A DNA stretch of 64,000 nt from Mucilaginibacter aurantiaciroseus (GTDB lineage: Bacteria; Bacteroidota; Bacteroidia; Sphingobacteriales; Sphingobacteriaceae). The stretch covers positions 248,001-312,000 of the forward strand of contig NZ_JAMXOF010000001.1 of NCBI RefSeq assembly GCF_024055595.1. The letters run 5' to 3'. The position numbers and the translations under genes were made by a program. The notes beneath the pieces were generated by a model. The model ran no database searches. It saw only the letters and a list, made by a program, of their open reading frames with translations, and had not been told where the DNA came from. Shown piece after piece: positions 17,725 through 25,509 of the stretch (position 1 is its first letter; each line of letters opens with the position of its first letter).

Positions 17725-18903
17725 TTACGCTATGCTTTCAGGCTTTTTCAAGGTTTTTTCTTTTGAAAAATCGCGTGTTAACGTTTCGTAGATTATTTTA
17801 AGCCAAATTAACAAACATGGCAATGCCTTTAGCTTATATGGCTGTATATAAAAATGGTAGAGCGGTTTAGGGAAAAGATCTGACCCAGCGAAACTAATAA
17901 CGATGGCAAATATCAGCAGGAAGATCTCGAATCCGGTAGGCTTATCTAAATTCATAAACCAGATAGACACACCAGCAATAGGGATGATGTAAGTTGCCGC
18001 CTCTGCCGAACTGCTAAAGATTACCGTGAAAATTAAAACTGACGCCAGTATAAGCAACTGGTATTGGGTTGACCTGTAGTGTTTGATCCGTAAATAGGAG
18101 AGCCCAAAAAGCACCAATGCCGGTGCTATCACAAACAGGTTATTAAGTGCCGGGTAATTAAACAACCGGCGTATTATCCCCATTACGCAAATATCCTGCA
18201 TTAGAGAACCTTCGTTCTCGGCGTTCTTGGCAACCAGGTCGTAAAACCAATCGTGATAGGTGCGTACGATAAATGATGGTGAAGAGATAGCCATTGGCAG
18301 CACAAATAATACTGCCGACCAAAAAATAAAGCTGGCAATAAACTTCAGCTTGTTATCCGAAAAGAAAAAGAACGCCAGGCCAACAATGCCATAAAGTTTA
18401 GTAAACATACCCAGGGCAATCATCAACGCGGCCCAAAAATCCTGCTTCCGTTTAATAAAATTAAAGCTAAGGATGATGAGCGCTGCTATAAGCGGGTTAA
18501 ACTGGAAATAAAGTGTCGACCCAATAAGGTCATTAGCGCACAGTAGCAAAATAATAACGAATTTACCCGGCCCCAAAGGAAGCATCTGTATGGCTTTAAA
18601 GAGTATAAAAGCGCTGAAGGCTACCCAAAGTACTACGCCAATACTATCGGGCAGTAGGGCGAATGGAGCGATGATCAGCGAGAATACAGGCCCGTAGTGG
18701 TTGCGGTCGTAATAAAATTCGGGCTGCTGAATGTATAGGCTCTGCTGCGAGATGGTATTTATAAAGTTGTGTTTAAATATCAGGTAGTTATTGATGGATT
18801 GATGCGTCAATACACCTTTTAATGCTAAAAGAATGCATACGCCAAACCATAAAGAATACACAAAAGGCTTATTATAAATAAGCCGGGTAAGCGCTTGTTT
18901 CAT
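17725..18903 (-). CDS. GT87 / DUF2029-family membrane glycosyltransferase
   Basis: 392 residues with around nine to ten hydrophobic segments. The pattern of a membrane-embedded C-type glycosyltransferase is seen: a first periplasmic loop with the acidic segment FYYDRNHYGPVFSLI, and a following FTKLYGIVGLAFFFF. Known GT87 enzymes are polyprenyl-phosphomannose-dependent mannosyltransferases; the polyprenyl-sugar made by the neighbouring GT2 enzyme could be its donor (inference). It is read in the same direction as the GT2-deacetylase pair, separated by 250 non-coding bases. Confidence 0.8.
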   Translation of the reverse strand: MKQALTRLIYNKPFVYSLWFGVCILLALKGVLTHQSINNYLIFKHNFINTISQQSLYIQQPEFYYDRNHYGPVFSLIIAPFALLPDSIGVVLWVAFSAFILFKAIQMLPLGPGKFVIILLLCANDLIGSTLYFQFNPLIAALIILSFNFIKRKQDFWAALMIALGMFTKLYGIVGLAFFFFSDNKLKFIASFIFWSAVLFVLPMAISSPSFIVRTYHDWFYDLVAKNAENEGSLMQDICVMGIIRRLFNYPALNNLFVIAPALVLFGLSYLRIKHYRSTQYQLLILASVLIFTVIFSSSAEAATYIIPIAGVSIWFMNLDKPTGFEIFLLIFAIVISFAGSDLFPKPLYHFYIQPYKLKALPCLLIWLKIIYETLTRDFSKEKTLKKPESIA

Positions 18904-18958
18904 TATAGGAGTTTAAAAGGCGCGAAGATACAAACTTGGTTTATATCCTTTAAACAAG

Positions 18959-19246
18959 CTACAGGTTTTTTATCTGGTTGATGTATACATTTAGCTTTTG
19001 GCGGATAAGATCCAGAGGGAGATCTTGATTAGGGTCCATCAGGATAGATTCGTATTGGTCTTTTGGCATTGTACCTCCCACCGGTTCTGCAAACTTTTAT
19101 CGAGGGAAAAGCCCATTTTAAGTTTCTTACGATCTAGCCAAAGATATGCCAGTTTTTTGCCCCGATAAGTAAAGAACGGGATCTGAAATTTACGCTCGTG
19201 AATACTTTCTGCATCCAACCGCAAAATAATATCCCTGTAATATTAG
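18959..19246 (-). pseudogene. DUF1801-like gene, frameshifted and truncated
   Basis: Two leftward frames match successive parts of one DUF1801-type protein. Frame 1 (19246 to ~19070) gives RDIILRLDAESIHERKF, then IPFFTYRGKKLAYLWLDRK. Frame 2 (19069-18959) continues with DQYESILMDPNQDLPLDLIR to the stop. The change of frame falls around 19060-19075 (CCAAAAG). The N-terminus is cut off by an in-frame TAA near 19246. A single-base indel plus a 5' loss, or a sequencing error, would explain this. Confidence 0.6.
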
Positions 19247-19297
19247 AAATAAGATTTTTTATACGTTATTTAAATTTCATAAGGGTTAAATCACCCT

Positions 19298-19328
19298 TGA
19301 CAAAGCTTTACTTTTAATATTAAATTTG
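19298..19328 (+). promoter_or_regulatory. Strong match to the Bacteroidetes promoter consensus
   Basis: TTG (19298-19300), 20 bases, then TAAATTTG (19321-19328), an exact TAnnTTTG. It points at the small membrane-protein frame starting at 19350. Confidence 0.45.
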
Positions 19329-19349
19329 TTAAAAATTTAACCTGTAACG

Positions 19350-19490
19350 ATGGCTTATTACCTAAAAGAAGCTCTTGAACAACTAGATGTAGGGACAGTT
19401 GGCCAAAATGTTTGTTTTTATTTGATGATAACTGTAATGCTGTTAATTGTTATCGTTCAATTTTCAATTCTTAAACAGCGAAAAAATTAA
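19350..19490 (+). CDS. Small single-span membrane protein, 46 residues
   Basis: ATG at 19350 to TAA at 19488-19490. A polar N-terminus (MAYYLKEALEQLDVG) is followed by an unbroken hydrophobic segment of about 20 residues (VCFYLMITVMLLIVIVQF) and a basic tail KQRKN, a textbook N-out/C-in single-span peptide. A consensus promoter ends 21 bases before the ATG. I know no family for it; the case rests on promoter plus topology. Confidence 0.45.
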   Translation: MAYYLKEALEQLDVGTVGQNVCFYLMITVMLLIVIVQFSILKQRKN

Positions 19491-19844
19491 CCATGAGGTT
19501 TGTTAACCATGACAAATATAAAAACATTAAACATCGGTTAATTTTAACGATTTTTAATGCTAAAACAGATGCTCAAATTTAAGCTTGAAACGTTATTGAT
19601 TTTTAATTACCTCCATTGGGTCAAACTTCAACCTGGTAACTAACTAACTCACCTAATCTCATCTCTAACTTAGGGTAATTAGCTTATCCGGCACTCATCA
19701 TCGCTGTAGGCATCTAATAACAGTGTACTTGTCATTGTAAAAAGCAATCTTCCAATACACAGCCGGGAAGTTAACAAGAGTTTTACCATTAGTTACAGTG
19801 CCTTTACTTCCCCAGGTGCCAGCCTAATTTAAATTCAATGGATT
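19491..19844. other. Gap with a possible gene scrap
   Basis: AT-rich non-coding DNA. On the leftward strand, a short frame around 19700-19815 reads GTWGSKGTVTNGKTLVNFP followed by AVYWKIAFYNDKYTV and soon stops; it looks protein-like, perhaps the remains of a secreted protein, but has no start. Nothing else is seen. Confidence 0.25.
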
Positions 19845-20726
19845 TTACCTTTTTACAATCCTATAATTTTGATATTCGCCAATATGCCAACCAAAGGTAT
19901 CAGCTACAAATTGTAAGAATCTTCGCCTGAAAGTGAAATTTTTAGTTATGGGTTTATTAGTAAAATCAATATTCCAATTTGTTGCTTTGATGCGGCTTAA
20001 TATAACTTTTGGATGCTTGCCTTCAAATTTTTTTAATCGATCAGCATTGTCATAATTAAATTCATAAGTTTCGGGCAAGTGCTGCTGAACCCATGTATCA
20101 TCATGGTAAAAACAATTAAAATTTCGAGCCTTATTTGATAAGCCTGTTTGCGGCTTTGCCCATCCATAATGATAAACATAAGCGTCAATTAATTTCACAT
20201 TAATTTTGTTGCCATTGAGCCTAAAGCCCTGCGCATCCCGATATGATCGAATACCTTTTATATTTTTAAGTATTCTAATTTCTCTCCTATACCACCGCCG
20301 CGAATTTCCTACGTAATCATAAGAGCCATAAAAATGAACATATTTTAATAACAGACCTTCGATGTGTTTATCATTTAGATTTTTCTGCATCTCGGCCTCT
20401 ATTAACGGCAAGTATTTCTCATGAATAACTTCATCGCCCTGGATGTAAAACGCCCAGTCTGCCTCGGGTGAAACATTATAAAAAGCAATGTCAGTTTGGT
20501 CTGCGAACACTTTGCCACCCTCTTTTAAAGACATATCCCAAACGGTATCAATTATTTTAATTTTAGGAGATTGGATGCCGAGGATTAATTGCCTTGTTTC
20601 ATCATCTGATTGGCCTACCGCAACAACAAATTCATCACAAAGTGGTAAAATGGATGTAATAGCTTCTACAATTGGATAATCGTTTATTACAGCATTTCTA
20701 ATAAAGGTAAAACCGGAAACTTTCAT
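19845..20726 (-). CDS. GT2-family glycosyltransferase
   Basis: 293 residues. The start MKVSGFTFIRNAVINDYP is typical of soluble GT2 proteins annotated as 'glycosyltransferase family 2' in Bacteroidetes. A donor-site segment ADWAFYIQGDEVIHE occupies the DxD position. A FYGSYDYV...WYRREIRI segment and VYHYGWAKP follow. No membrane segments. It probably acts on a cell-surface or secreted glycan. It stands alone, about 280 bases from tRNA-Phe. Confidence 0.85.
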   Translation of the reverse strand: MKVSGFTFIRNAVINDYPIVEAITSILPLCDEFVVAVGQSDDETRQLILGIQSPKIKIIDTVWDMSLKEGGKVFADQTDIAFYNVSPEADWAFYIQGDEVIHEKYLPLIEAEMQKNLNDKHIEGLLLKYVHFYGSYDYVGNSRRWYRREIRILKNIKGIRSYRDAQGFRLNGNKINVKLIDAYVYHYGWAKPQTGLSNKARNFNCFYHDDTWVQQHLPETYEFNYDNADRLKKFEGKHPKVILSRIKATNWNIDFTNKPITKNFTFRRRFLQFVADTFGWHIGEYQNYRIVKR

Positions 20727-20962
20727 AAATGTAGGTGATGGCGACTAAATTAATAAAAGAATATTGCATGCATTATAAAACCCATCAGTCTAATTGGTTT
20801 ATAATATCATATCAATTGTCAACAGCTATAATATTGTTTGGAGGATTAAAAATAGTATAGCCCCCAAAAAAAGGGAAGCAATTGACCTTTAAAAAGTTGC
20901 CGGGCAATACCTGAATCAGATTCATCTTTTAAGGCTAAAAGATTAAGAAAATTACTCCAAAA

Positions 20963-20996
20963 AAAAAGCCTTTAATCTTTCGACTATAGGCTTTTT
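20963..20996. terminator. Rho-independent terminator, probably of the tRNA-Phe transcript
   Basis: Arms AAAAAGCCT (20963-20971) and AGGCTTTTT (20988-20996), loop 16 bases, with A/T runs on both sides. It lies 10 bases past the 3' end of the leftward tRNA gene. Confidence 0.75.
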
Positions 20997-21006
20997 ATTT
21001 ATGGTG

Positions 21007-21079
21007 TGGTATCAGCTGGGATCGAACCAGCGACACAAGGATTTTCAGTCCTTTGCTCTACCGACTGAGCTATGATACC
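21007..21079 (-). tRNA. tRNA-Phe (GAA)
   Basis: Read leftward: acceptor GGTATCA paired with TGATACC (7 bp), D-arm with AGCTCAGTCGGTAGAGC, anticodon loop CTGAAAA giving anticodon GAA, and T-arm GCTGG-TTCGATC-CCAGC. 73 bases including the discriminator A; CCA is not encoded in place. Confidence 0.95.
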
Positions 21080-21347
21080 GCTCCGTTTAAGGTTTGCAAA
21101 TGTAGCGTTTTTTTTATTTCCAGAAACATTTTTTTCAACTTTAGTTGGATGGATGTCATCTTCCTGCGCTCGGCAATTGAAATTCAGTGAATTAGAGCGT
21201 TAAAATATTTTAAGTTTTTTTTCGGAGGACATATAACAGACCTTATTTAAACAAGTTCTAAGTTTAAAACATTTCGGCAATATCTATCTTTACTTAAATC
21301 AAATTCCTACTTTAGCTTTAAATTACTATGCACGCATAATATTATAT

Positions 21348-22646
21348 ATGGTCGGACAGGTTATCTTCATCATCATTTTACTGGGCGCTGCTTACCTGTT
21401 TGGCAGGAACGTAGCCAAGGTTAGGCGCAATATCCTATTAGGCCGCGATACCGACCGCAGCGACCGCCCTGCCGGGCGCTGGGCGATAATGGCTAAGGTT
21501 GCCCTGGGCCAAACCAAAATGGTGAAAAGGCCAACGGCTGCCGTAATGCACTTTTTTATTTACGTAGGTTTTGTGATCATCAACCTCGAGGTACTGGAAA
21601 TCATGATAGATGGCATCTTCGGCTCGCATCGAATATTTTCCAAACCATTGGGCAGTTTATACGGCTTGCTGATAGGCGGGTTTGAAGTATTGGCGTTGCT
21701 GGTGCTGGTATCCTGCGTGGTTTTCATGGCTCGCCGTAACATCCTTAAATTAAAACGCTTTACCAGTGCCGAGATGACCACCTGGCCAAAATCGGACGCG
21801 AACTATATCCTTGTTATCGAGATCCTGTTAATGACGGCCTTCCTCACCATGAACGCCGCCGACTATAAATTACAGCTTTTACATTTCGGCCATTACGCTA
21901 CCGCGGGCAGTTTCCCGGTAAGTGATATGATAGCGCCCTTATTGCCATCGGGCGCAGGCGCGCTGGTAGCCATAGAACGTGGTTGCTGGTGGTTTCACAT
22001 CATCGGGATATTGGCGTTTTTAAATTACCTGCCGTATTCAAAGCATTTTCATATTTTGCTGGCGTTCCCTAATGTGTACTACTCTAACCTGCAACCAAAG
22101 GGCGAGTTCAGCAATATGGCGTCGGTTACCAACGAGGTAAAGGCCATGCTCGATCCATCGTTCGTGCCCGAGCCTGCCGGGGTAAGCCTTTTTGGGGCGA
22201 AGGACGTAACCGACCTCACCTGGAAAAACCTGATGGAAGCCTATACTTGTACCGAATGTGGCAGATGTACATCGGTTTGCCCCGCTAATATTACGGGTAA
22301 GCTGTTATCGCCCCGCAAAATTATGATGGATACCCGCGACAGGCTGGTAGAGGTGGGCAACAATATTGATAAGCACGGTAAGGATTATACCGACGATAAA
22401 ACTTTATTGGACAACTACATCACCCGCGAGGAATTATGGGCTTGTACCACCTGTAATGCTTGTGTAGAGGCCTGCCCGGTGAATATTAACCCGTTAGAGA
22501 TTATCACCGAAATGCGCCGTTACGTGGTGATGGAAGAATCGCAGGCACCTGCAAGTTTGAACAACATGTTCGGTAATATGGAAAATAACGGTGCCCCATG
22601 GAAATACAGCCAGGCCGATAGGTTAAACTGGGCCGAAAAAGAATAA
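21348..22646 (+). CDS. Membrane-anchored (Fe-S)-binding protein, heterodisulfide-reductase/GlpC-like
   Basis: 432 residues. The N-terminal ~245 residues hold about five membrane helices of the nitrate-reductase-gamma (haem b) type. Then come two 4Fe-4S motifs: CTECGRCTSVCPANITGK (~300-317) and CTTCNACVEACPVNINP (~365-381). This layout is that of the membrane electron carrier paired with a CCG-domain subunit, seen in Bacteroidetes as a putative quinone-linked oxidoreductase. The partner subunit is two genes downstream, forming one operon (gaps 4 and -1 bases). The electron donor is unknown. Confidence 0.9.
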   Translation: MVGQVIFIIILLGAAYLFGRNVAKVRRNILLGRDTDRSDRPAGRWAIMAKVALGQTKMVKRPTAAVMHFFIYVGFVIINLEVLEIMIDGIFGSHRIFSKPLGSLYGLLIGGFEVLALLVLVSCVVFMARRNILKLKRFTSAEMTTWPKSDANYILVIEILLMTAFLTMNAADYKLQLLHFGHYATAGSFPVSDMIAPLLPSGAGALVAIERGCWWFHIIGILAFLNYLPYSKHFHILLAFPNVYYSNLQPKGEFSNMASVTNEVKAMLDPSFVPEPAGVSLFGAKDVTDLTWKNLMEAYTCTECGRCTSVCPANITGKLLSPRKIMMDTRDRLVEVGNNIDKHGKDYTDDKTLLDNYITREELWACTTCNACVEACPVNINPLEIITEMRRYVVMEESQAPASLNNMFGNMENNGAPWKYSQADRLNWAEKE

Positions 22647-22650
22647 CGAT

Positions 22651-23079
22651 ATGTCGCAAGATTTAGAAACAAAATATATAGCCTTTGTAGAAAAGGTAGC
22701 CGCCAGTAAACAGGTTTGGGGCTTAAAAAGTAAAGCAGGATGGGCTAATGCCGATGCTACCGAGAACGCGGAAGTGGCCGTGATCCCGTTTTGGTCTGAG
22801 CGGGGCCTTGCCAAGCTTGGTGCCCGGGATGACTGGAAAACCTATACACCAACGGAGATCCCGCTGGCTATATTTTTAGAGGACTTGTGTATGGATATGG
22901 CCGAAAATGATGTTTTGGCTGGTGTTGAATGGGATACCAAAATGTTTGGCACGGAGGCTGTTGCTTTAGTGGCAGCGCTGGATATTTTAAACAGGTTAGC
23001 GGCCATCAATTCGGCCATTACATTTACCAATTACAGCAGTATAAAGGAGTTTATAACCGAGTTAAGCGAAGAACAATAA
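22651..23079 (+). CDS. DUF2750-family protein inserted in the Fe-S operon
   Basis: 142 residues, soluble. The sequence follows the DUF2750 pattern: FVEKVAASKQVWGLKSKAG, PFWSERGLAKLGARDDW, IPLAIFLEDLCMDMAEND and VLAGVEWD. Function unknown. It begins 4 bases after the Fe-S membrane subunit and its stop overlaps the next start by one base (TAATG), so it is translationally embedded between two subunits of one enzyme. Confidence 0.8.
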   Translation: MSQDLETKYIAFVEKVAASKQVWGLKSKAGWANADATENAEVAVIPFWSERGLAKLGARDDWKTYTPTEIPLAIFLEDLCMDMAENDVLAGVEWDTKMFGTEAVALVAALDILNRLAAINSAITFTNYSSIKEFITELSEEQ

Positions 23080-23867
23080 TGGAGCAGACTATTCCAACTA
23101 TGGCCCAAATGGCTGCCGAAGGCAAAGAACCCGAGATACTATTTTGGGTAGGCTGTGCCGGTAGTTTTGACGAGCGCGCGCAAAAAATAACCCGCGATAT
23201 TTGCAAGATCCTGCACCATGTAGGCATGAGCTACGCCGTGTTGGGTACTGAGGAAAGTTGCACAGGCGACCCTGCCAAACGTGCCGGTAACGAGTTCCTG
23301 TTCCAGATGCAGGCTATGGTGAATATTGAGGTGCTGAACGGTTACAACATTAAAAAGATAGTTACCGGCTGCCCGCATTGCTTTAACACTATCCGTAACG
23401 AATACCCGGGCCTTGGCGGTACTTACGATGTGATCCACCACACGCAACTGATCCAATCACTTATTGACGAAGGCAAGCTGAAGGCCGAAGGCGGTGAAAG
23501 CTTTAAAGGCCGTAAAATAACCTTCCACGACCCATGTTACCTTGGCCGCGCCAATAACGTTTATGAAGCGCCCCGAGCGGCTCTGGAAATTCTGGATACC
23601 GAACTGGTAGAAATGAAACGCTGTAAAAGCAACGGCCTTTGCTGTGGTGCAGGCGGCGCGCAAATGTTTAAAGAACCCGAGCCGGGCAAAAAAGAAATTA
23701 ACGACGAGCGAATGCTGGACGTGATCCAAACCGGTGCCAGCATAATTGCATCCGGCTGCCCTTTTTGCATGACCATGCTAACCGATGGTGTTAAGCACAT
23801 GGAAAAAGAGCAGGAAATAATGGTGATGGATATTGCCGAGATTACGGTTAGGGCTAATGGGTTATAA
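23079..23867 (+). CDS. CCG-domain (Fe-S)-binding subunit, heterodisulfide-reductase B-like
   Basis: 262 residues from the ATG at 23079, which overlaps the previous stop by one base; a longer open frame upstream lies entirely within the preceding gene. Two cysteine-rich CCG domains: FWVGCAGSFD plus GCPHCFNT (~93-101), and FHDPCYLGR plus NGLCCGAGG and SGCPFCMTM. In HdrB-type proteins these bind a non-cubane Fe-S cluster and reduce disulfides or related substrates. Together with the membrane subunit at 21348 it forms a two-part redox complex. Its 3' end overlaps the convergent gene by 6 bases. Confidence 0.9.
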   Translation: MEQTIPTMAQMAAEGKEPEILFWVGCAGSFDERAQKITRDICKILHHVGMSYAVLGTEESCTGDPAKRAGNEFLFQMQAMVNIEVLNGYNIKKIVTGCPHCFNTIRNEYPGLGGTYDVIHHTQLIQSLIDEGKLKAEGGESFKGRKITFHDPCYLGRANNVYEAPRAALEILDTELVEMKRCKSNGLCCGAGGAQMFKEPEPGKKEINDERMLDVIQTGASIIASGCPFCMTMLTDGVKHMEKEQEIMVMDIAEITVRANGL

Positions 23868-24347
23868 CCCTTTCCCCTTTAAAAAATCAAATGCTTGTTT
23901 TAAACTATCCAGCCTTTGCGGTGATAACTTTTTTACGGGGATATCCCAATGTGTAGCCATAGAATCGATGTCGCCTTGCGGGTCTTGGTAGGTTTGGTAG
24001 ATAATATCATCTGCCTGAGTCTTCATTTCAAGGGTGTCTGTAGCAGCGCTGCCGGCGATGTAACCCAGGTCTGAAAATTGCTTTAAACTGAACGAATAAT
24101 ACTCCTGTTTACCCTGTTGATAAGTTTTGCGCAGGCGCATAAAATGGTCGGGGGTGAGGTTAATTTCGTACTTTTTAAGAGTAGGCTCAACGGTAGGGTC
24201 GTAATTCTCGTTCAGGAAACGATTGCCCCAGCTTATCCATTCCTGCTCACCCATAATAGGCCTAAAACTACCAAAAAACAGCCCCGAAAGGGATATTAAG
24301 GCAATTATAAAGGTTTTAATCTTCGCAGGCAGAAGTGATGTTTGCAT
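23862..24347 (-). CDS. Hypothetical exported protein, 161 residues
   Basis: A hydrophobic N-terminal segment (residues ~10-30) can serve as signal peptide or anchor. The rest is charged and mostly helical with no motif I recognise (WGNRFLNENYDP, FMRLRKTYQQGKQEYYSF). It converges on the CCG subunit (6-base overlap) and diverges from the conserved gene at 24394. The composition is protein-like and the neighbouring strand shows no competing gene in this span. Confidence 0.7.
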   Translation of the reverse strand: MQTSLLPAKIKTFIIALISLSGLFFGSFRPIMGEQEWISWGNRFLNENYDPTVEPTLKKYEINLTPDHFMRLRKTYQQGKQEYYSFSLKQFSDLGYIAGSAATDTLEMKTQADDIIYQTYQDPQGDIDSMATHWDIPVKKLSPQRLDSLKQAFDFLKGKGL

Positions 24348-24393
24348 AACAATTTATAATAAACCTAAGTTAATAATTTGATAAATTTGCGAT

Positions 24394-24876
24394 ATGGAAT
24401 TTTCTTCACACTCAAGGGTTTGGGTATACCAATCCGGCCGTAAATTAACCAACGCCGAAACCCTGCAAGCACAGGTTTTGATGGATAATTTTACCACCGG
24501 CTGGACGGCCCACAACAACCAATTGCTTGCCAAAGCCGAGATAAGGTACAATCGGTTTTTGATTTTGTTTGTGGATGAAAGCCAGGCCGGCGCAAGTGGT
24601 TGTTCTATAGATAAATCGGTAAATTTTATGAAGCAGTTGGAGCAGCATTTCGGTATCAACTTGTTCGACAGGTTTAACCTGGCCTACCGCGATGGCGAAG
24701 AGGTGTTATCCGTGCCCCGCCACCAGTTTGAAGACCTACTAAAAGCCGGCACCATTAATACTGAAACGATCGTGTTTAACAATCTTGCCCAAAACCTAAC
24801 CGAACTGCAAACCAAATGGGAAGTGCCGTTTAAAGATAGCTGGCATATCCAGCTGTTTAGAGACTTGGTTGGTTAA
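24394..24876 (+). CDS. Conserved Bacteroidetes protein of unknown function (often labelled 'ABC transporter ATPase')
   Basis: 160 residues beginning MEFSSHSRVWVYQSGRKLT, then TTGWTAHNNQLLAKAEI and the conserved-looking SQAGASGCSIDKSVNFMKQL. I recognise this as a small protein family carried by many Bacteroidetes and frequently given the name 'ABC transporter ATPase', but it has no Walker A, Walker B or ABC signature, so that label is not supported by the sequence. The Cys/Asp-containing GCSIDKS motif may be functional. Confidence 0.75.
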   Translation: MEFSSHSRVWVYQSGRKLTNAETLQAQVLMDNFTTGWTAHNNQLLAKAEIRYNRFLILFVDESQAGASGCSIDKSVNFMKQLEQHFGINLFDRFNLAYRDGEEVLSVPRHQFEDLLKAGTINTETIVFNNLAQNLTELQTKWEVPFKDSWHIQLFRDLVG

Positions 24877-24926
24877 TTAGTGGTTCTAACTATTCAATAA
24901 TCAACAATTAACCACTTACCAACCTC

Positions 24927-25214
24927 GTGTTCATCATCAGCCTCAACTACATCGCTCCGCTCGAAGAATTGGACGAACATATGGCCGCGCATGTAAAATA
25001 CCTTAAAAAGTATTATGCTGCGGATGTCTTCATTATGAATGGGCGCAAAGTGCCGCGCACGGGCGGCGTTATCATTGCCCAGGCCGATTCAAAAGAAATT
25101 CTGGAGAAGATTATCGCTGAAGACCCATTCCACAAGCACAAGCTTGTGGAGTTTGAAATAACGGAGTTTTTGGCAACGCAAGCCCACTCTGATATTAAAG
25201 CGATGATCCGGTAA
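24927..25214 (+). CDS. YciI-family protein
   Basis: 95 residues, GTG start at 24927. The fold pattern is ferredoxin-like: FIISLNYIAPLEELDEHMAA with the family's conserved His in the first helix, then NGRKVPRTGGVIIAQADS and a conserved Asp in EDPFHKHKLVEFEI. YciI proteins have a proposed His/Asp active site; the biochemical role is unknown. It follows the previous gene by 50 bases. Confidence 0.85.
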   Translation: MFIISLNYIAPLEELDEHMAAHVKYLKKYYAADVFIMNGRKVPRTGGVIIAQADSKEILEKIIAEDPFHKHKLVEFEITEFLATQAHSDIKAMIR

Positions 25215-25259
25215 AGCCAAAATAAACGATGCTTTGCTATTCTGGGTAGGGCAGTCACT

Positions 25260-25388
25260 TCATTTTCGTGTAACTAAATTCTTTTTGATCCGGCATAGCG
25301 TTTCCGGCGCTATACCGAGGTACGAGGCGATCAGGTTTTGAAGGATACGTTCGATGATCTGCGGTTTGGATTCCGCCAGCTGCAAATA
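25260..25388 (-). pseudogene. Crp/Fnr-family regulator, C-terminal remnant
   Basis: Read leftward: ESKPQIIERILQNLIASYLG then IAPETLCRIKKNLVTRK and stop. This is the recognition-helix end of Bacteroidetes Crp/Fnr-type regulators (usual form LIASYLGxxPETLSRIRK). The cyclic-nucleotide-binding part is absent: directly upstream the DNA turns into the palindromic repeat at 25390-25495. The gene has probably been cut by that element, or by a deletion beside it. Confidence 0.75.
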
Positions 25389-25389
25389 T

Positions 25390-25495
25390 TTTCTTCGGCG
25401 AGATAGCGAAGGATCTGTTAGTGAACTTTGCTATCGCCTGTGCTTGCTTGTCGGCGAATAGATGCTTCGCAACATTCAGCATTACAAATTTAAAT
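25390..25495. repeat. Palindromic intergenic element, family A copy 1
   Basis: Shares with the element at 34112-34206 the stretches GATAGCGAAG-ATCT at one end and AGATGCTTC..AAC.TTCAGCAT.ACAAA at the other. In this copy the outer TTTGTCATCCTGA end is lost where it meets the Crp remnant. The ~60 central bases differ between copies. Confidence 0.7.
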
Positions 25496-25509
25496 AGGCG
25501 CGAAGAGGG

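Noticed and set aside
22929..23078. Upstream extension of the CCG-domain gene by 50 codons
   Set aside because: The extension lies wholly inside the DUF2750 gene in another frame; the ATG at 23079 gives the normal family start and a TAATG overlap.
24394..24876. ABC transporter ATPase function
   Set aside because: No Walker A, Walker B or LSGGQ-like motif in 160 residues; the label is a naming habit for the family.
25390..25495. Coding continuation of the Crp-like frame through the repeat
   Set aside because: The translated segment has no Crp pattern and the DNA matches the repeat at 34112-34206.
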